Assembly: GCA_020446425.1 (NCBI GenBank)
Contig: JAGRES010000009.1
Coordinates: forward strand, 62,001 to 126,000
Direction: 5' to 3'
From: Sphingobium sp.
GTDB taxonomy: Bacteria; Pseudomonadota; Alphaproteobacteria; Sphingomonadales; Sphingomonadaceae
Length of the DNA stretch: 64,000 nt
Part shown: positions 41,200 through 49,757 of the stretch, piece by piece
Numbering within the stretch: the first letter of the stretch is position 1
How the letters are laid out: every line of letters starts with the position of its first letter
Position numbers and translations under genes: made by a program
The notes under the pieces: model-generated
Databases searched by the model: none
The model's input: the letters and a program-made list of their open reading frames with translations, nothing else
What the model was told of the DNA's origin: nothing

Positions 41200-42993
41200 A
41201 TGGAGAACCGGTTGCGCTTTAATGATCTGACGCAGACCATATTGGCGGTCGAAGAGCGTACCGGGGGAGCCGCGACGACGCTCTGGCGGCAGTGCGTCGA
41301 TATGCTTGCGCAACATGACCAGCCCGGGAAAACTGGGCTACAGCAAGAGGATCGCGTGGCCTTGGTCGAGCGCCTGCACGACCTGCGCTGCGAACTGAGC
41401 GAGGCCCAGCGGATCGCCAGTGTGGTGGAGTTGGGTAGCCGCCTGCGCTCGCCTGCGCTTGTGGAATTTTTCGCCAGTGATCGTCCGGCTGTGTGCGCTG
41501 CGGCAATATCGCGGGCACGATTGCCCGACACGCTGTGGCCGGTATTGCTCTCGCGCATCGGTCCGACCGCGCGCGGTGTATTGCGCGGAAGGCGCGATCT
41601 GGGTGAAGAAACCCGGCGCTCTCTCGAAGCCTTTGGCGCGACCGATCTCGTGCTGGGACAGGCGCCGTCGCTCGTTTCCAATGATCTGGGCGCATTGCCG
41701 GTCATGGACATGGCTGACGCCCTGGAGGATGAGACAGGCGTTGAGGTCGAGAAACCAGCACAGCCCCAGACCCAGGATGATGCCGAGGGGAGCGACGAGC
41801 GGAGCCAGATTCGCCAGCTGGTCGAAAAGATCGAGCGTTTTACGAGCTCGCATTCCGCGCGCCACCGTCTGGGTGAGCTTGCCGGACAATCTGCCGCACA
41901 TTTGGCCCCCGACACCGAGGAATTGCGCCATTTCGCCTTTGAAACGGATGCGGAAGGCGTAATGACATGGGTGGGTGAGGCTTCGCGTACAGCGTTGATC
42001 GGCCTCTCCATCGCGGAACCTGCGATGCCGGGCGAAACCGGCCCCGATGGCCATGTCGCAGGTGCTTTTGCCCGCCGCAGCAGCTTCCAGCATGGCCGCC
42101 TGTTCATTGGTGAGGGCCTGTATGAGGGCGAATGGCGTCTGTCCGCTGTGCCTTTCTTCGACCCGACGACAGGGCGGTTCAGGGGTTATCGCGGACAGGC
42201 ACGCCGCCCGCTGATCCATGAAACGTCACGGCATGTGCGCGCGAAAGCGCCAACGGCAGCGCCGGCGGCGCCATCGCTCGATTCCATGCGCCAGATCGTG
42301 CATGAGCTGCGCACGCCGCTGAACGCGATTCTGGGTTTTGCCGAGATTATCGAGCAGCAGCTCTTCGGTCCGGCCGGTGTCCATTATCGTGAGATGGCCA
42401 GCAATATCCTATCGGATGCGCGGCGTTTGCTTGCGGCGTTTGACGATATCGACCTTGCTGCCCGGTCCAGCCATATGACGGCGGAAGCCAAGGCCGACCG
42501 CCTGACGCTCAGCGAGATAGACGTTGAATCCGTGATGATCTCCATCGCGGACCTGTTCGGAGACGATGAGCAGGAGAACACGCCCAAGCTCAAGCTGGCA
42601 GCCTCCGCCGATGTCCCGCCTGTCGCCGGTGACCCGGTGCAATGCGAGAGGATGCTTCAACATCTGGTGCGCACGCTGGTGTCTGTCGCGCAGGCCGGTG
42701 AACCGGTTCAGGGCGCAATCTGGTTCCAGCCCAATGCGCAGAACGGATCGGTCGTTGTAGGGTTTGACCGTCCGCAGCGGTTGTTGGGGCTGGAAGAGCA
42801 TGCGATGCTCGATCCGGGCTATGGCAGCGATGGCGACTGGCCCGATGCGCCGTTGCTGGGCCTAGGCTTCTCTTTCCGGCTGGTGCGCAGCCTTGCCATG
42901 GCGCAGGGCGGGGCATTCCGCATCGAGAATGAGCGTATCTTGCTGGAGCTGCCGGTGGCCGAGGGCCTTGAAGCCAAGGGTGGCGGGGGCTGA
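41200..42993 (+). CDS. sensor histidine kinase with degenerate ATPase domain
   Basis: A 597-residue cytoplasmic protein; no transmembrane helix seen. Residues about 1-200 form a helical sensory region found in sphingomonad kinases (RFNDLTQTILAVEERTGG...). A PAS-like part precedes the DHp helix, which has the phospho-acceptor in MRQIVHELRTPLNAILGFAEIIEQQ. The ATPase domain keeps a G2-like GLGFSFRLVRSLAMAQGG but the N box reads CERMLQHLVRTLVSVAQAG, lacking the Asn that coordinates magnesium. Catalysis may be impaired. ATG 41200 is chosen; no clear ribosome site was found, so the start is moderately certain. No response regulator lies nearby. Confidence 0.8.
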   Translation: MENRLRFNDLTQTILAVEERTGGAATTLWRQCVDMLAQHDQPGKTGLQQEDRVALVERLHDLRCELSEAQRIASVVELGSRLRSPALVEFFASDRPAVCAAAISRARLPDTLWPVLLSRIGPTARGVLRGRRDLGEETRRSLEAFGATDLVLGQAPSLVSNDLGALPVMDMADALEDETGVEVEKPAQPQTQDDAEGSDERSQIRQLVEKIERFTSSHSARHRLGELAGQSAAHLAPDTEELRHFAFETDAEGVMTWVGEASRTALIGLSIAEPAMPGETGPDGHVAGAFARRSSFQHGRLFIGEGLYEGEWRLSAVPFFDPTTGRFRGYRGQARRPLIHETSRHVRAKAPTAAPAAPSLDSMRQIVHELRTPLNAILGFAEIIEQQLFGPAGVHYREMASNILSDARRLLAAFDDIDLAARSSHMTAEAKADRLTLSEIDVESVMISIADLFGDDEQENTPKLKLAASADVPPVAGDPVQCERMLQHLVRTLVSVAQAGEPVQGAIWFQPNAQNGSVVVGFDRPQRLLGLEEHAMLDPGYGSDGDWPDAPLLGLGFSFRLVRSLAMAQGGAFRIENERILLELPVAEGLEAKGGGG

Positions 42994-43055
42994 CTCCTGT
43001 AGCCCACTTCGCGGGCATGCAGAATATCGCAATCTTTATGCTATAGGCGGGCGTC

Positions 43056-44090
43056 ATGACCGCGCCCGATCCTGTTTTGGCACCTGATCCAGCCTTTTCG
43101 CTGCTGGAGCGTCCGCAGGCCGATGATTTTGTCGATTTTCCGGAGTCTTTTGGCTGCCGTTTCATGCTGGTGGTCGATACCGAGGAAGAGTTCGACTGGG
43201 ATGCGCCGTTTAACCGGGATAGCCGCGATGTCACGGTGACGGCTGGCATGCAAAGAGCGCAGGACTATTTCACTGCGGCGGTCGTCAAGCCGCTCTATGT
43301 CACCGATTATCCTGTGATCGACGATCCCCACGCGGGAGCGATGCTGGCGCAATGGGTGGTCGATGGACGGGCCGATATCGGTGCGCATTGCCATCCTTGG
43401 GTCAATCCGCCGCATGTGGAAGATGTTTGCGTACGCAACAGCTTTGCCGGAAACCTGCCCGAAGCATGGGAACGGCATAAGATAGAGACTTTGCGCAACC
43501 GCATCACTCAGGTTGTAGGGTGCGCGCCGGTGGCGTTTCGCGCGGGGCGCTATGGCGTCGGGCCCAATAGCGGCCAGATCCTGCATGATCTTGGGTTTCG
43601 CGTCGATACATCTGTGCGTAGCCGGTTCGATTACAGCGCGGAGCATGGGCCGGATTTTTCGGGCATGCCGCTACGTCCCTATCGCGCAGGACCGGGCAAG
43701 GGATTGCTGGAGCTGCCGCTGTCCACGGCATGGGTTGGCGGCCTGAGAGGGCTGGGCGATACTCTGTTGCCGATTGTCGAGGGCAGAGGGCTGGGCGCGG
43801 GTGTGCTGGCCCGGTCCGGCCTGTTGCAGCGTATCCCGCTGACTCCGGAAGGCGTGAGCATTGCTGAGGCCATCGCCGCTATCGACCGGCTGCTGGCCGA
43901 TGGGCTGGACCTGCTGATGTTCAGCTTTCATTCGCCGACGGTGGAGCCGGGGCATACGCCCTATGTTCGTACCGAGCGCGATCTCGACGATTTCTATCGC
44001 TGGTGGGACGCCATTCTCGCGCATCTCGCGAAACGCAGCGTCACACCCACTGGAGTGGATGAGGTTATCGCCGCTGCTGCGGCTGCGTGA
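43056..44090 (+). CDS. polysaccharide deacetylase family protein (WalW-type)
   Basis: A 344-residue NodB-fold protein. The first motif is MLVVDTEEEFDWDAPFN (acidic ligands), the zinc-type histidines are in IGAHCHPWVNPPHVEDV, and the later motif is FRAGRYGVGPNSGQIL. Further: MFSFHSPTVEPGHTPYV. It acts on cell-wall or capsular sugars or related substrates; the real substrate is not predictable. No signal peptide. It precedes a PEP-CTERM protein gene on the other strand. Exosortase loci often have a deacetylase, so a link with the surface-sugar genes at 57-61 kb is possible. Confidence 0.85.
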   Translation: MTAPDPVLAPDPAFSLLERPQADDFVDFPESFGCRFMLVVDTEEEFDWDAPFNRDSRDVTVTAGMQRAQDYFTAAVVKPLYVTDYPVIDDPHAGAMLAQWVVDGRADIGAHCHPWVNPPHVEDVCVRNSFAGNLPEAWERHKIETLRNRITQVVGCAPVAFRAGRYGVGPNSGQILHDLGFRVDTSVRSRFDYSAEHGPDFSGMPLRPYRAGPGKGLLELPLSTAWVGGLRGLGDTLLPIVEGRGLGAGVLARSGLLQRIPLTPEGVSIAEAIAAIDRLLADGLDLLMFSFHSPTVEPGHTPYVRTERDLDDFYRWWDAILAHLAKRSVTPTGVDEVIAAAAAA

Positions 44091-44118
44091 CGAGCTATCG
44101 GGCCGAACAGAAGTAAGT

Positions 44119-44739
44119 TCAACCTTGCTGACGAGTAAGCGTAAAGGCCTTGAACCGGTTGCGGCGGCGCATCGCTCCACCGATAGCGCCCATACCCAGG
44201 ACCATCATCGCCCATGTCGAAGGTTCGGGAACACCCAGATCGACTATCTTCAATGTCCAGTCCACAGGGCCGGGCTGAAAACTGCCAATTGGCTCGTCAG
44301 GTGAAAATGCCTCCCACTGTAACTCTATGAATTTGTCCCAAATTGTATACCTTTGTGGTTCACCGTTTGCAGGTGTGGATATTCCTGTGGTGACTGGGAT
44401 GAATTTATAGTCAATTACGGCCCGCCGCGCACTGGATGGGGCAACCCCATCATACTCCTGCAGATAATAATTGTTGCCGATATCCTCCTGGCCAGTGGAG
44501 ATATTGACATATGAATACCAGTATTCGTGGGTTACATAGAGGCTAACGCCCAAAAACGGTTTATCGAATGACAGCACAAACCGGGTTTTACCTTGCGGAT
44601 TGATCTGTAAATTCAAATTGGGAGAATAATATGATCCGTAATCGGTATCGAATGAACCATGATGGATCGTGACAGCCGCACTGGCATGACCTGAAAAGAC
44701 TAACGCGCAAGCGGCCAATATTGCTCTCACGAATCGCAT
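44119..44739 (-). CDS. PEP-CTERM sorting domain protein
   Basis: A 206-residue secreted protein. A signal peptide (MRFVRAILAACALVFSGHASA) ends before AVTIHHGSF. The body is beta-rich and has no known domain. The C-terminus has the exosortase signal VPEPSTWAMMVLGMGAIGGAMRRRNR (PEP motif, hydrophobic helix, arginines). In exosortase-A systems such proteins are cut at the PEP motif and exported to the surface. ATG 44739 is used because GGAG lies 6 nt upstream; longer starts up to 44919 lack this. No exosortase gene is in the window. Confidence 0.85.
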   Translation of the reverse strand: MRFVRAILAACALVFSGHASAAVTIHHGSFDTDYGSYYSPNLNLQINPQGKTRFVLSFDKPFLGVSLYVTHEYWYSYVNISTGQEDIGNNYYLQEYDGVAPSSARRAVIDYKFIPVTTGISTPANGEPQRYTIWDKFIELQWEAFSPDEPIGSFQPGPVDWTLKIVDLGVPEPSTWAMMVLGMGAIGGAMRRRNRFKAFTLTRQQG

Positions 44740-45074
44740 AAACGTCTCCATTGATTCCATGGGGAAAGTGTATGGGCGGCATAAATGGAGTCCAGTCCGT
44801 TGCGAAACGTTCGTGTCCAAAATGAAGGAAGATATGATTAGACAGGCTGGCGGCAGCTTGCGTGGTGCCGAGCGGTCCGATACACCCTGTTGTGCACGTG
44901 CACACACAACGCGATTCAACGGCCTGTCGTTGATTGCTCATAGTTGCCATATTGGTGACCCAGCTGCGGCCTTTTTGCGCCGCTACCATCTGAAGGAGGT
45001 GACCATCGCCGGTCTGCCGACGACATATGTCATTTTCGCCCTGAACTTGTTCCGTTTGAGCGAGCGCTCCTGAT
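44740..45074. other. intergenic region between the PEP-CTERM gene and the NAGGN operon (335 bp)
   Basis: No convincing gene. It contains a 14-bp palindrome (44891-44904) and a perfect ten-base Shine-Dalgarno-like AAGGAGGTGA (44993-45002) that has no ATG, GTG or TTG at a usable distance. A 104-codon frame at 44759-45073 has poor amino-acid quality. Confidence 0.6.
44891..44904. promoter_or_regulatory. palindrome upstream of the NAGGN genes
   Basis: Perfect 14-bp palindrome TGTGCACGTGCACA, about 170 bp before the amidotransferase start. A candidate dimeric-regulator site; no specific regulator is implied. Confidence 0.45.
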
Positions 45075-46850
45075 ATGTGCGGTATTGCTGGTGAGATCCG
45101 CTTCGATAGTCAGATAGCCGATAGCGGCGCGGTCGCGCATATGGCCGAAAAACTGGCGCCGCGCGGGCCAGATGGAGCCGGTGTCTACGCCCAGGGGCGT
45201 TTCGCGCTCGCGCATCGCCGCCTCAAGATCATCGACCTTAGCGATCATGCCGCGCAGCCCATGGTCGATGCGCAGCTTGGTCTGAGCATCGTGTTCAACG
45301 GCTGCATCTATAATTATCCTGAGCTGCGTGAGGAGCTGACCGGCCTAGGATATAGTTTCTTCTCGCACGGCGATACAGAGGTGATCCTCAAGGCGTATCA
45401 TGCTTGGGGCCCGCAATGTGTCGAGCGCTTTCATGGCATGTTCGCCTTTGTGGTCGTGGAACGCGACAGCGGCATTGTGACGATGGCGCGTGACCGCTTT
45501 GGCATCAAGCCGCTCTATTACAGCCAGTCGGCTAAACGCCTGCGCTTCGCTTCCACCCTGCCTGCCATTCTGGCGGGTGGCGATGTCGATACCTCCATCG
45601 ACCGTGACGCGCTGCACAATTATATGAGCTTCCACGCGGTGGTGCCGCCACCGCGCACGCTTTTGAATGGCATTCGCAAACTGCCGCCCGCAACGGTGCG
45701 CCGCTATGAAACCGACGGCAGCTTCAAGGATTGGCGCTATTGGAATCCGCCGCATGAGCGCCGCGCGGAGGACGCCGGCCTCAGCCGCGAAGATTGGCGC
45801 GACCGGGTGCTAGAAGCGCTGAAACTGGCGGTCAAGCGCCGCATGGTCGCCGACGTGCCGGTCGGTGTGTTGCTGTCAGGCGGCGTCGATTCCAGCGTGA
45901 TCGTAGGCCTGCTCGCCGAGCAGGGCCAGACGGGCCTCATGACCTTCTCCATCGGCTTTGAGGAAGCCAATGGCGAGAAGGGTGACGAGTTTGTTTATTC
46001 AGACCTGATTGCCGAGCGCTTCGCCACCGATCATCACAAGATCTTCGTTCCCTCGTCGGAACTGATGGAGAACCTGCCGGGCACAATTGCCGCCATGTCG
46101 GAACCGATGGTCAGCTATGACAATATCGGCTTTTACCTGCTGAGCCGCGAGGTGTCCAAGCACATCAAGGTGGTTCAGTCGGGGCAGGGCGCTGACGAGA
46201 TTTTCGCGGGCTATCACTGGTATCCCAAGGTCGCCGGTTCAAATGCAGTGGTGGACGATTATGCCGCCGCCTTTTTCGATCGCGATCATGCGACGCTCGG
46301 GAAACAGCTCGCGCCACAATGGCTGGCGGATACCGACGCCAGCCGCGAACTGGTTTCCACCCATCTGCTCGCCGAACGCGCGGAAACACCGGTGGATCGC
46401 GCGTTGCGGCTCGATAGCCAGGTCATGCTGGTCGACGATCCGGTGAAGCGGGTCGACAATATGACGATGGCGTGGGGGCTGGAGGCGCGTGTGCCGTTCC
46501 TCGATCATGAGCTGGCCGAGCTCGCAGCGACGATCCCTCCCGAGTTCAAGCTCAACGATAATGGCAAGGGTGTGCTGAAAGACGCCGCGCGCCTTGTCGT
46601 GCCGCATGAGGTGATCGACCGGAAGAAAGGTTATTTCCCGGTGCCGCAGCTCAAATATATCTCGGGGCCTTATCTGGATTTGGTGCGCGATGCGCTTTCC
46701 AGCCAGGCGGCTCGTGAGCGCGGGCTGTTCCGGCAGGAATGGCTGGACCAGCTCTATGCCGACCCGACCAGTCATATCACCCCGCTTCAAGGGTCTGAGT
46801 TGTGGCAAGTAGGGCTTCTCGAAATGTGGCTACAGACGCAGGGGGTATGA
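45075..46850 (+). CDS. asnO: N-acetylglutaminylglutamine amidotransferase (asparagine-synthase type)
   Basis: A 591-residue AsnB-like enzyme. Cys2 (MCGIAGEI) is the glutaminase nucleophile; residues about 1-220 form the Ntn domain. The synthetase domain has the PP-loop VGVLLSGGVDSSVIVGLLAE (about 268-287), and the C-terminal part has DNMTMAWGLEARVPFLDHELAE. With the GNAT/ATP-grasp gene and the M42 peptidase it forms the known trio that makes N-acetylglutaminylglutamine amide (NAGGN), an osmolyte of salt-stressed bacteria. This enzyme would amidate the dipeptide. The order and neighbours, not just homology, give the assignment. Confidence 0.92.
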   Translation: MCGIAGEIRFDSQIADSGAVAHMAEKLAPRGPDGAGVYAQGRFALAHRRLKIIDLSDHAAQPMVDAQLGLSIVFNGCIYNYPELREELTGLGYSFFSHGDTEVILKAYHAWGPQCVERFHGMFAFVVVERDSGIVTMARDRFGIKPLYYSQSAKRLRFASTLPAILAGGDVDTSIDRDALHNYMSFHAVVPPPRTLLNGIRKLPPATVRRYETDGSFKDWRYWNPPHERRAEDAGLSREDWRDRVLEALKLAVKRRMVADVPVGVLLSGGVDSSVIVGLLAEQGQTGLMTFSIGFEEANGEKGDEFVYSDLIAERFATDHHKIFVPSSELMENLPGTIAAMSEPMVSYDNIGFYLLSREVSKHIKVVQSGQGADEIFAGYHWYPKVAGSNAVVDDYAAAFFDRDHATLGKQLAPQWLADTDASRELVSTHLLAERAETPVDRALRLDSQVMLVDDPVKRVDNMTMAWGLEARVPFLDHELAELAATIPPEFKLNDNGKGVLKDAARLVVPHEVIDRKKGYFPVPQLKYISGPYLDLVRDALSSQAARERGLFRQEWLDQLYADPTSHITPLQGSELWQVGLLEMWLQTQGV

Positions 46851-46857
46851 ACGGGTG

Positions 46858-48570
46858 ATGTTCGATACCGCAGTCCTGCCCCATAAGGCCGAAACCAGCA
46901 ACGCAGTGGCCGAATGCGGCTGGGGCCGTGTGATCTTCGGCAACAGTTTCGCCGACGTCAACGAATTTGCCGAGGCATTGCGTGAGGAGGAGCCCAACTG
47001 CCGCGACATTGCGATCTACATCACCAACCCGCATGTCCTGTTGGCGAATGCGCCGCACGAGCTGTTTCTCGATCCCTCGCATACCTTCCGTCTACGCCGC
47101 GACACATACCGGCCGGCGGAAACATCGCCGCCGGTCAGCATCAGGGCGCTTCGGCCCGGTCTGGACGTCGAGGAGGCGAACCGCATCTTCGCTTCGCGTG
47201 GCATGGTCGAAATTCGCCCCGAATATTTTGATGAGGATCTGGCCGAACAGGGCATCATATATCTGGTTGCCGAAGACCGGCACGGCACCATTGTCGGTGT
47301 GGTGATGGGCGTGGACCACAGCTTTTACCTGGGGGAGAGCGACAAGGGCAGCTCGCTCTGGTGCCTCGCGGTTGATGCTCAAGCGCGCCAACCGGGTATT
47401 GGCAAGGCGCTGACCCGCCATCTTGCCGAATATTTCTGGTCGAAGGGCGCCAGCTATATGGACCTGACGGTCATGCACGACAATGAGCAGGCGATCGGGC
47501 TGTATGAAGGGCTTGGGTTCGGGCGCATCCAGAGCTTTACCGTCAAGCGCAAGAACACCTTTAACGAAAAGCTGTTTACCGGCGCTGACGTCGGCACCGA
47601 ACTGAATCCCTATGCGCTGATCATCGTCAATGAAGCGCGCCGTCGTGGCATCCATGTCGAGATTATCGACGAGGAGGGCGGCATATTCCGCCTGTCACTG
47701 GGCGGGCGTAGCATCGTCTGCCGCGAAAGCCTGTCGGAGATGACCAGCGCCGTCGCCATGTCTATCGCCGACAACAAGGAGATATCGCGCCGCGTCGTCG
47801 CGGAAGCGGGCGTAAAAGTGCCGGATCAGGTGCAATGGGATGGTTCGCGCGAGCAGATAGTGGATTTTCTCGCACGCAACGGTGCGGCGGTTGTCAAACC
47901 CACACAGGGTGAGCAGGGACGGGGCATTTCCGTCGATCTGCGTACCGTGGAGGAGGTTGAAACCGCCATTGCCACTGCGCAGCGCATGGCCAGCACGGTA
48001 TTGCTGGAGGAGTATTTCGAGGGGCAGGACCTGCGCCTCGTAGTGATCAATTTCCGCCTTGTGGCCGCGGCGATCCGCAAGCCCGCGAGCATCGCCGGGA
48101 ATGGCCGGGACAGCATAATCGAGTTGATCGAAGCACAGAGCCGCCGCCGCCAGGCCGCGACAGGCGGCGAATCACGTATTCCGCTCGACAGTGAGACCGA
48201 CCGGATCATTCGCGCAGCAGGCTATACAATGGAGGATATCCTGCCGGAGGGGCAGGAGCTTCAGGTGCGGAAGACCGCAAATCTGCACACCGGAGGCACT
48301 ATTCACGACGTAACCGACAGCGTGCACCCCGAATTGATTGATGCCGCAGTCGCTGCCGCCAAGGCGATAGACATTCCGGTGGTTGGCATCGACCTGATGG
48401 TCAAAAGCCCCAACAGGCCGGATTATGTCTTTATCGAGGCCAATGAACGGCCTGGCCTCGCCAATCATGAACCGCAACCGACGGCACAGCGTTTCATCGA
48501 CCTGCTTTTTCCGTTATCTATACCGGCAGAGGTGCGAAACGCGCGCACCAAGAGAAAACCAAAAGAATAG
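46858..48570 (+). CDS. ngg: N-acetylglutaminylglutamine synthetase (GNAT plus ATP-grasp)
   Basis: A 570-residue two-domain enzyme. Residues about 90-235 form the GNAT acetyltransferase (WCLAVDAQARQPGIGKALTRHLAEYFWSKG, the acetyl-CoA loop). The C-terminal ATP-grasp domain shows AAVVKPTQGEQGRGISVDL, the lid near LEEYFEGQDLRLVVI, and the metal-binding FIEANERPGLANHEP. It acetylates and links glutamines to give the dipeptide. A GTG at 46855 is an alternative start to the ATG at 46858. It lies 7 bp after the amidotransferase gene. Confidence 0.92.
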   Translation: MFDTAVLPHKAETSNAVAECGWGRVIFGNSFADVNEFAEALREEEPNCRDIAIYITNPHVLLANAPHELFLDPSHTFRLRRDTYRPAETSPPVSIRALRPGLDVEEANRIFASRGMVEIRPEYFDEDLAEQGIIYLVAEDRHGTIVGVVMGVDHSFYLGESDKGSSLWCLAVDAQARQPGIGKALTRHLAEYFWSKGASYMDLTVMHDNEQAIGLYEGLGFGRIQSFTVKRKNTFNEKLFTGADVGTELNPYALIIVNEARRRGIHVEIIDEEGGIFRLSLGGRSIVCRESLSEMTSAVAMSIADNKEISRRVVAEAGVKVPDQVQWDGSREQIVDFLARNGAAVVKPTQGEQGRGISVDLRTVEEVETAIATAQRMASTVLLEEYFEGQDLRLVVINFRLVAAAIRKPASIAGNGRDSIIELIEAQSRRRQAATGGESRIPLDSETDRIIRAAGYTMEDILPEGQELQVRKTANLHTGGTIHDVTDSVHPELIDAAVAAAKAIDIPVVGIDLMVKSPNRPDYVFIEANERPGLANHEPQPTAQRFIDLLFPLSIPAEVRNARTKRKPKE

Positions 48571-48584
48571 AACGAGACTAGACC

Positions 48585-49757
48585 GTGACCCGACTGACCA
48601 TAGATATCGACTATCTGACCAACATTCTTGGCAAATTGCTCAAAACACCAAGCCCCAGCGGTTTTACCGATAATGTGGTCAGGCTTGTCTCGGCCGAGCT
48701 GGATTCGTTTGGGCTTGATGCAGAACTGACACGGCGTGGCGCCATACGCGCCATTCGGCGGGGCAAGGACCCTCGCGGTGCCCGCGCGATTGTCAGCCAT
48801 GTCGATACGCTCGGTGCGCAGGTGAAGAATCTCAAGCAGAATGGCCGGCTCGAAATTGTGCCGATCGGGCATTGGTCGGCTCGCTTTGCGGAAGGCGCGC
48901 GTTGTACTGTCTATACGGAAAAGGGGACCTATCGCGGTTCGATACTGCCGCTCAAGGCGTCGGGTCATACCTTCAACAAGGAAATTGACGAGCAGCCCGT
49001 CGCATGGACCAATGTCGAGGTTCGGGTCGATGCCTATGCACGCGGGCTGATCGGACTTCAAAAGCTCGGCATTGAGGTTGGCGATATCATCTCCATCGAC
49101 CCCCAAACCGAAATGCTCGACAATGGCTATATCGTGTCACGCCATCTCGACGACAAGGCGGGTGTCGCGATCATGCTGGCGGCGATCAAGGCGCTGCAGG
49201 TCGAGGATGTCGAAACGCCTGTCGATATCCATTTCCTCTTCACCATTGCCGAAGAGATCGGTGTAGGTGCGTCCTCTATCCTCCTGCCGCAGGTCGCATC
49301 CATGGTTGCCATCGACAATGGTACGACTGCTCCCGGGCAGAATAGCGACGAATTCGGCGTCACTCTGGCGATGGCCGACCAGACCGGGCCGTTCGATTAT
49401 CATCTGTCAAAGAAGCTGGCGCAGCTCTGCATCGAAAACGACATACGCTATCAGAAGGATGTGTTTCGCTATTATCGTTCGGACTCGGCAAGCGCGCTGG
49501 AGGCTGGGGCCGATGTGCGGACTGCACTCATCACCTTCGGCATTGATGCGAGCCACGGCTATGAACGCATCCATATTCACGCGCTGCGCTCCGTCGCCGA
49601 GCTGGTGACCGCCTATGTAACCAGCCCGGTGATGATCGAGCGCGATTTCGACCAGATCAGCGATGTACGCGGTTTCACGCGCCTGCCCAGCAAGAAGGCG
49701 AAGCAGAAGCTCTCAGCCGATATCAAGGTCAGCGACGCCAAGGCCGATCCCAGCTAA
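48585..49757 (+). CDS. NAGGN-system M42 family peptidase
   Basis: A 390-residue M42 metallopeptidase, the third gene of the NAGGN trio. Metal ligands are visible in IVSHVDTLGAQVK (His, Asp), SRHLDDKAGVAIML (Asp), TIAEEIGVGASS (Glu, Glu) and VAIDNGTTA (Asp), and a late His in DASHGYERIHIHA. It may trim or recycle the dipeptide; its real substrate has not been proved to my knowledge. The start is GTG 48585. It overlaps the end of the convergent amidase by 4 bp. Confidence 0.9.
   Translation: MTRLTIDIDYLTNILGKLLKTPSPSGFTDNVVRLVSAELDSFGLDAELTRRGAIRAIRRGKDPRGARAIVSHVDTLGAQVKNLKQNGRLEIVPIGHWSARFAEGARCTVYTEKGTYRGSILPLKASGHTFNKEIDEQPVAWTNVEVRVDAYARGLIGLQKLGIEVGDIISIDPQTEMLDNGYIVSRHLDDKAGVAIMLAAIKALQVEDVETPVDIHFLFTIAEEIGVGASSILLPQVASMVAIDNGTTAPGQNSDEFGVTLAMADQTGPFDYHLSKKLAQLCIENDIRYQKDVFRYYRSDSASALEAGADVRTALITFGIDASHGYERIHIHALRSVAELVTAYVTSPVMIERDFDQISDVRGFTRLPSKKAKQKLSADIKVSDAKADPS

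Noticed and set aside
44759-45073. 104-codon plus-strand frame ending 1 bp before the NAGGN amidotransferase
   Set aside because: Amino-acid text rich in Cys, His and Arg with no structure, weak start, overlaps the divergent promoter; reads like chance frame.
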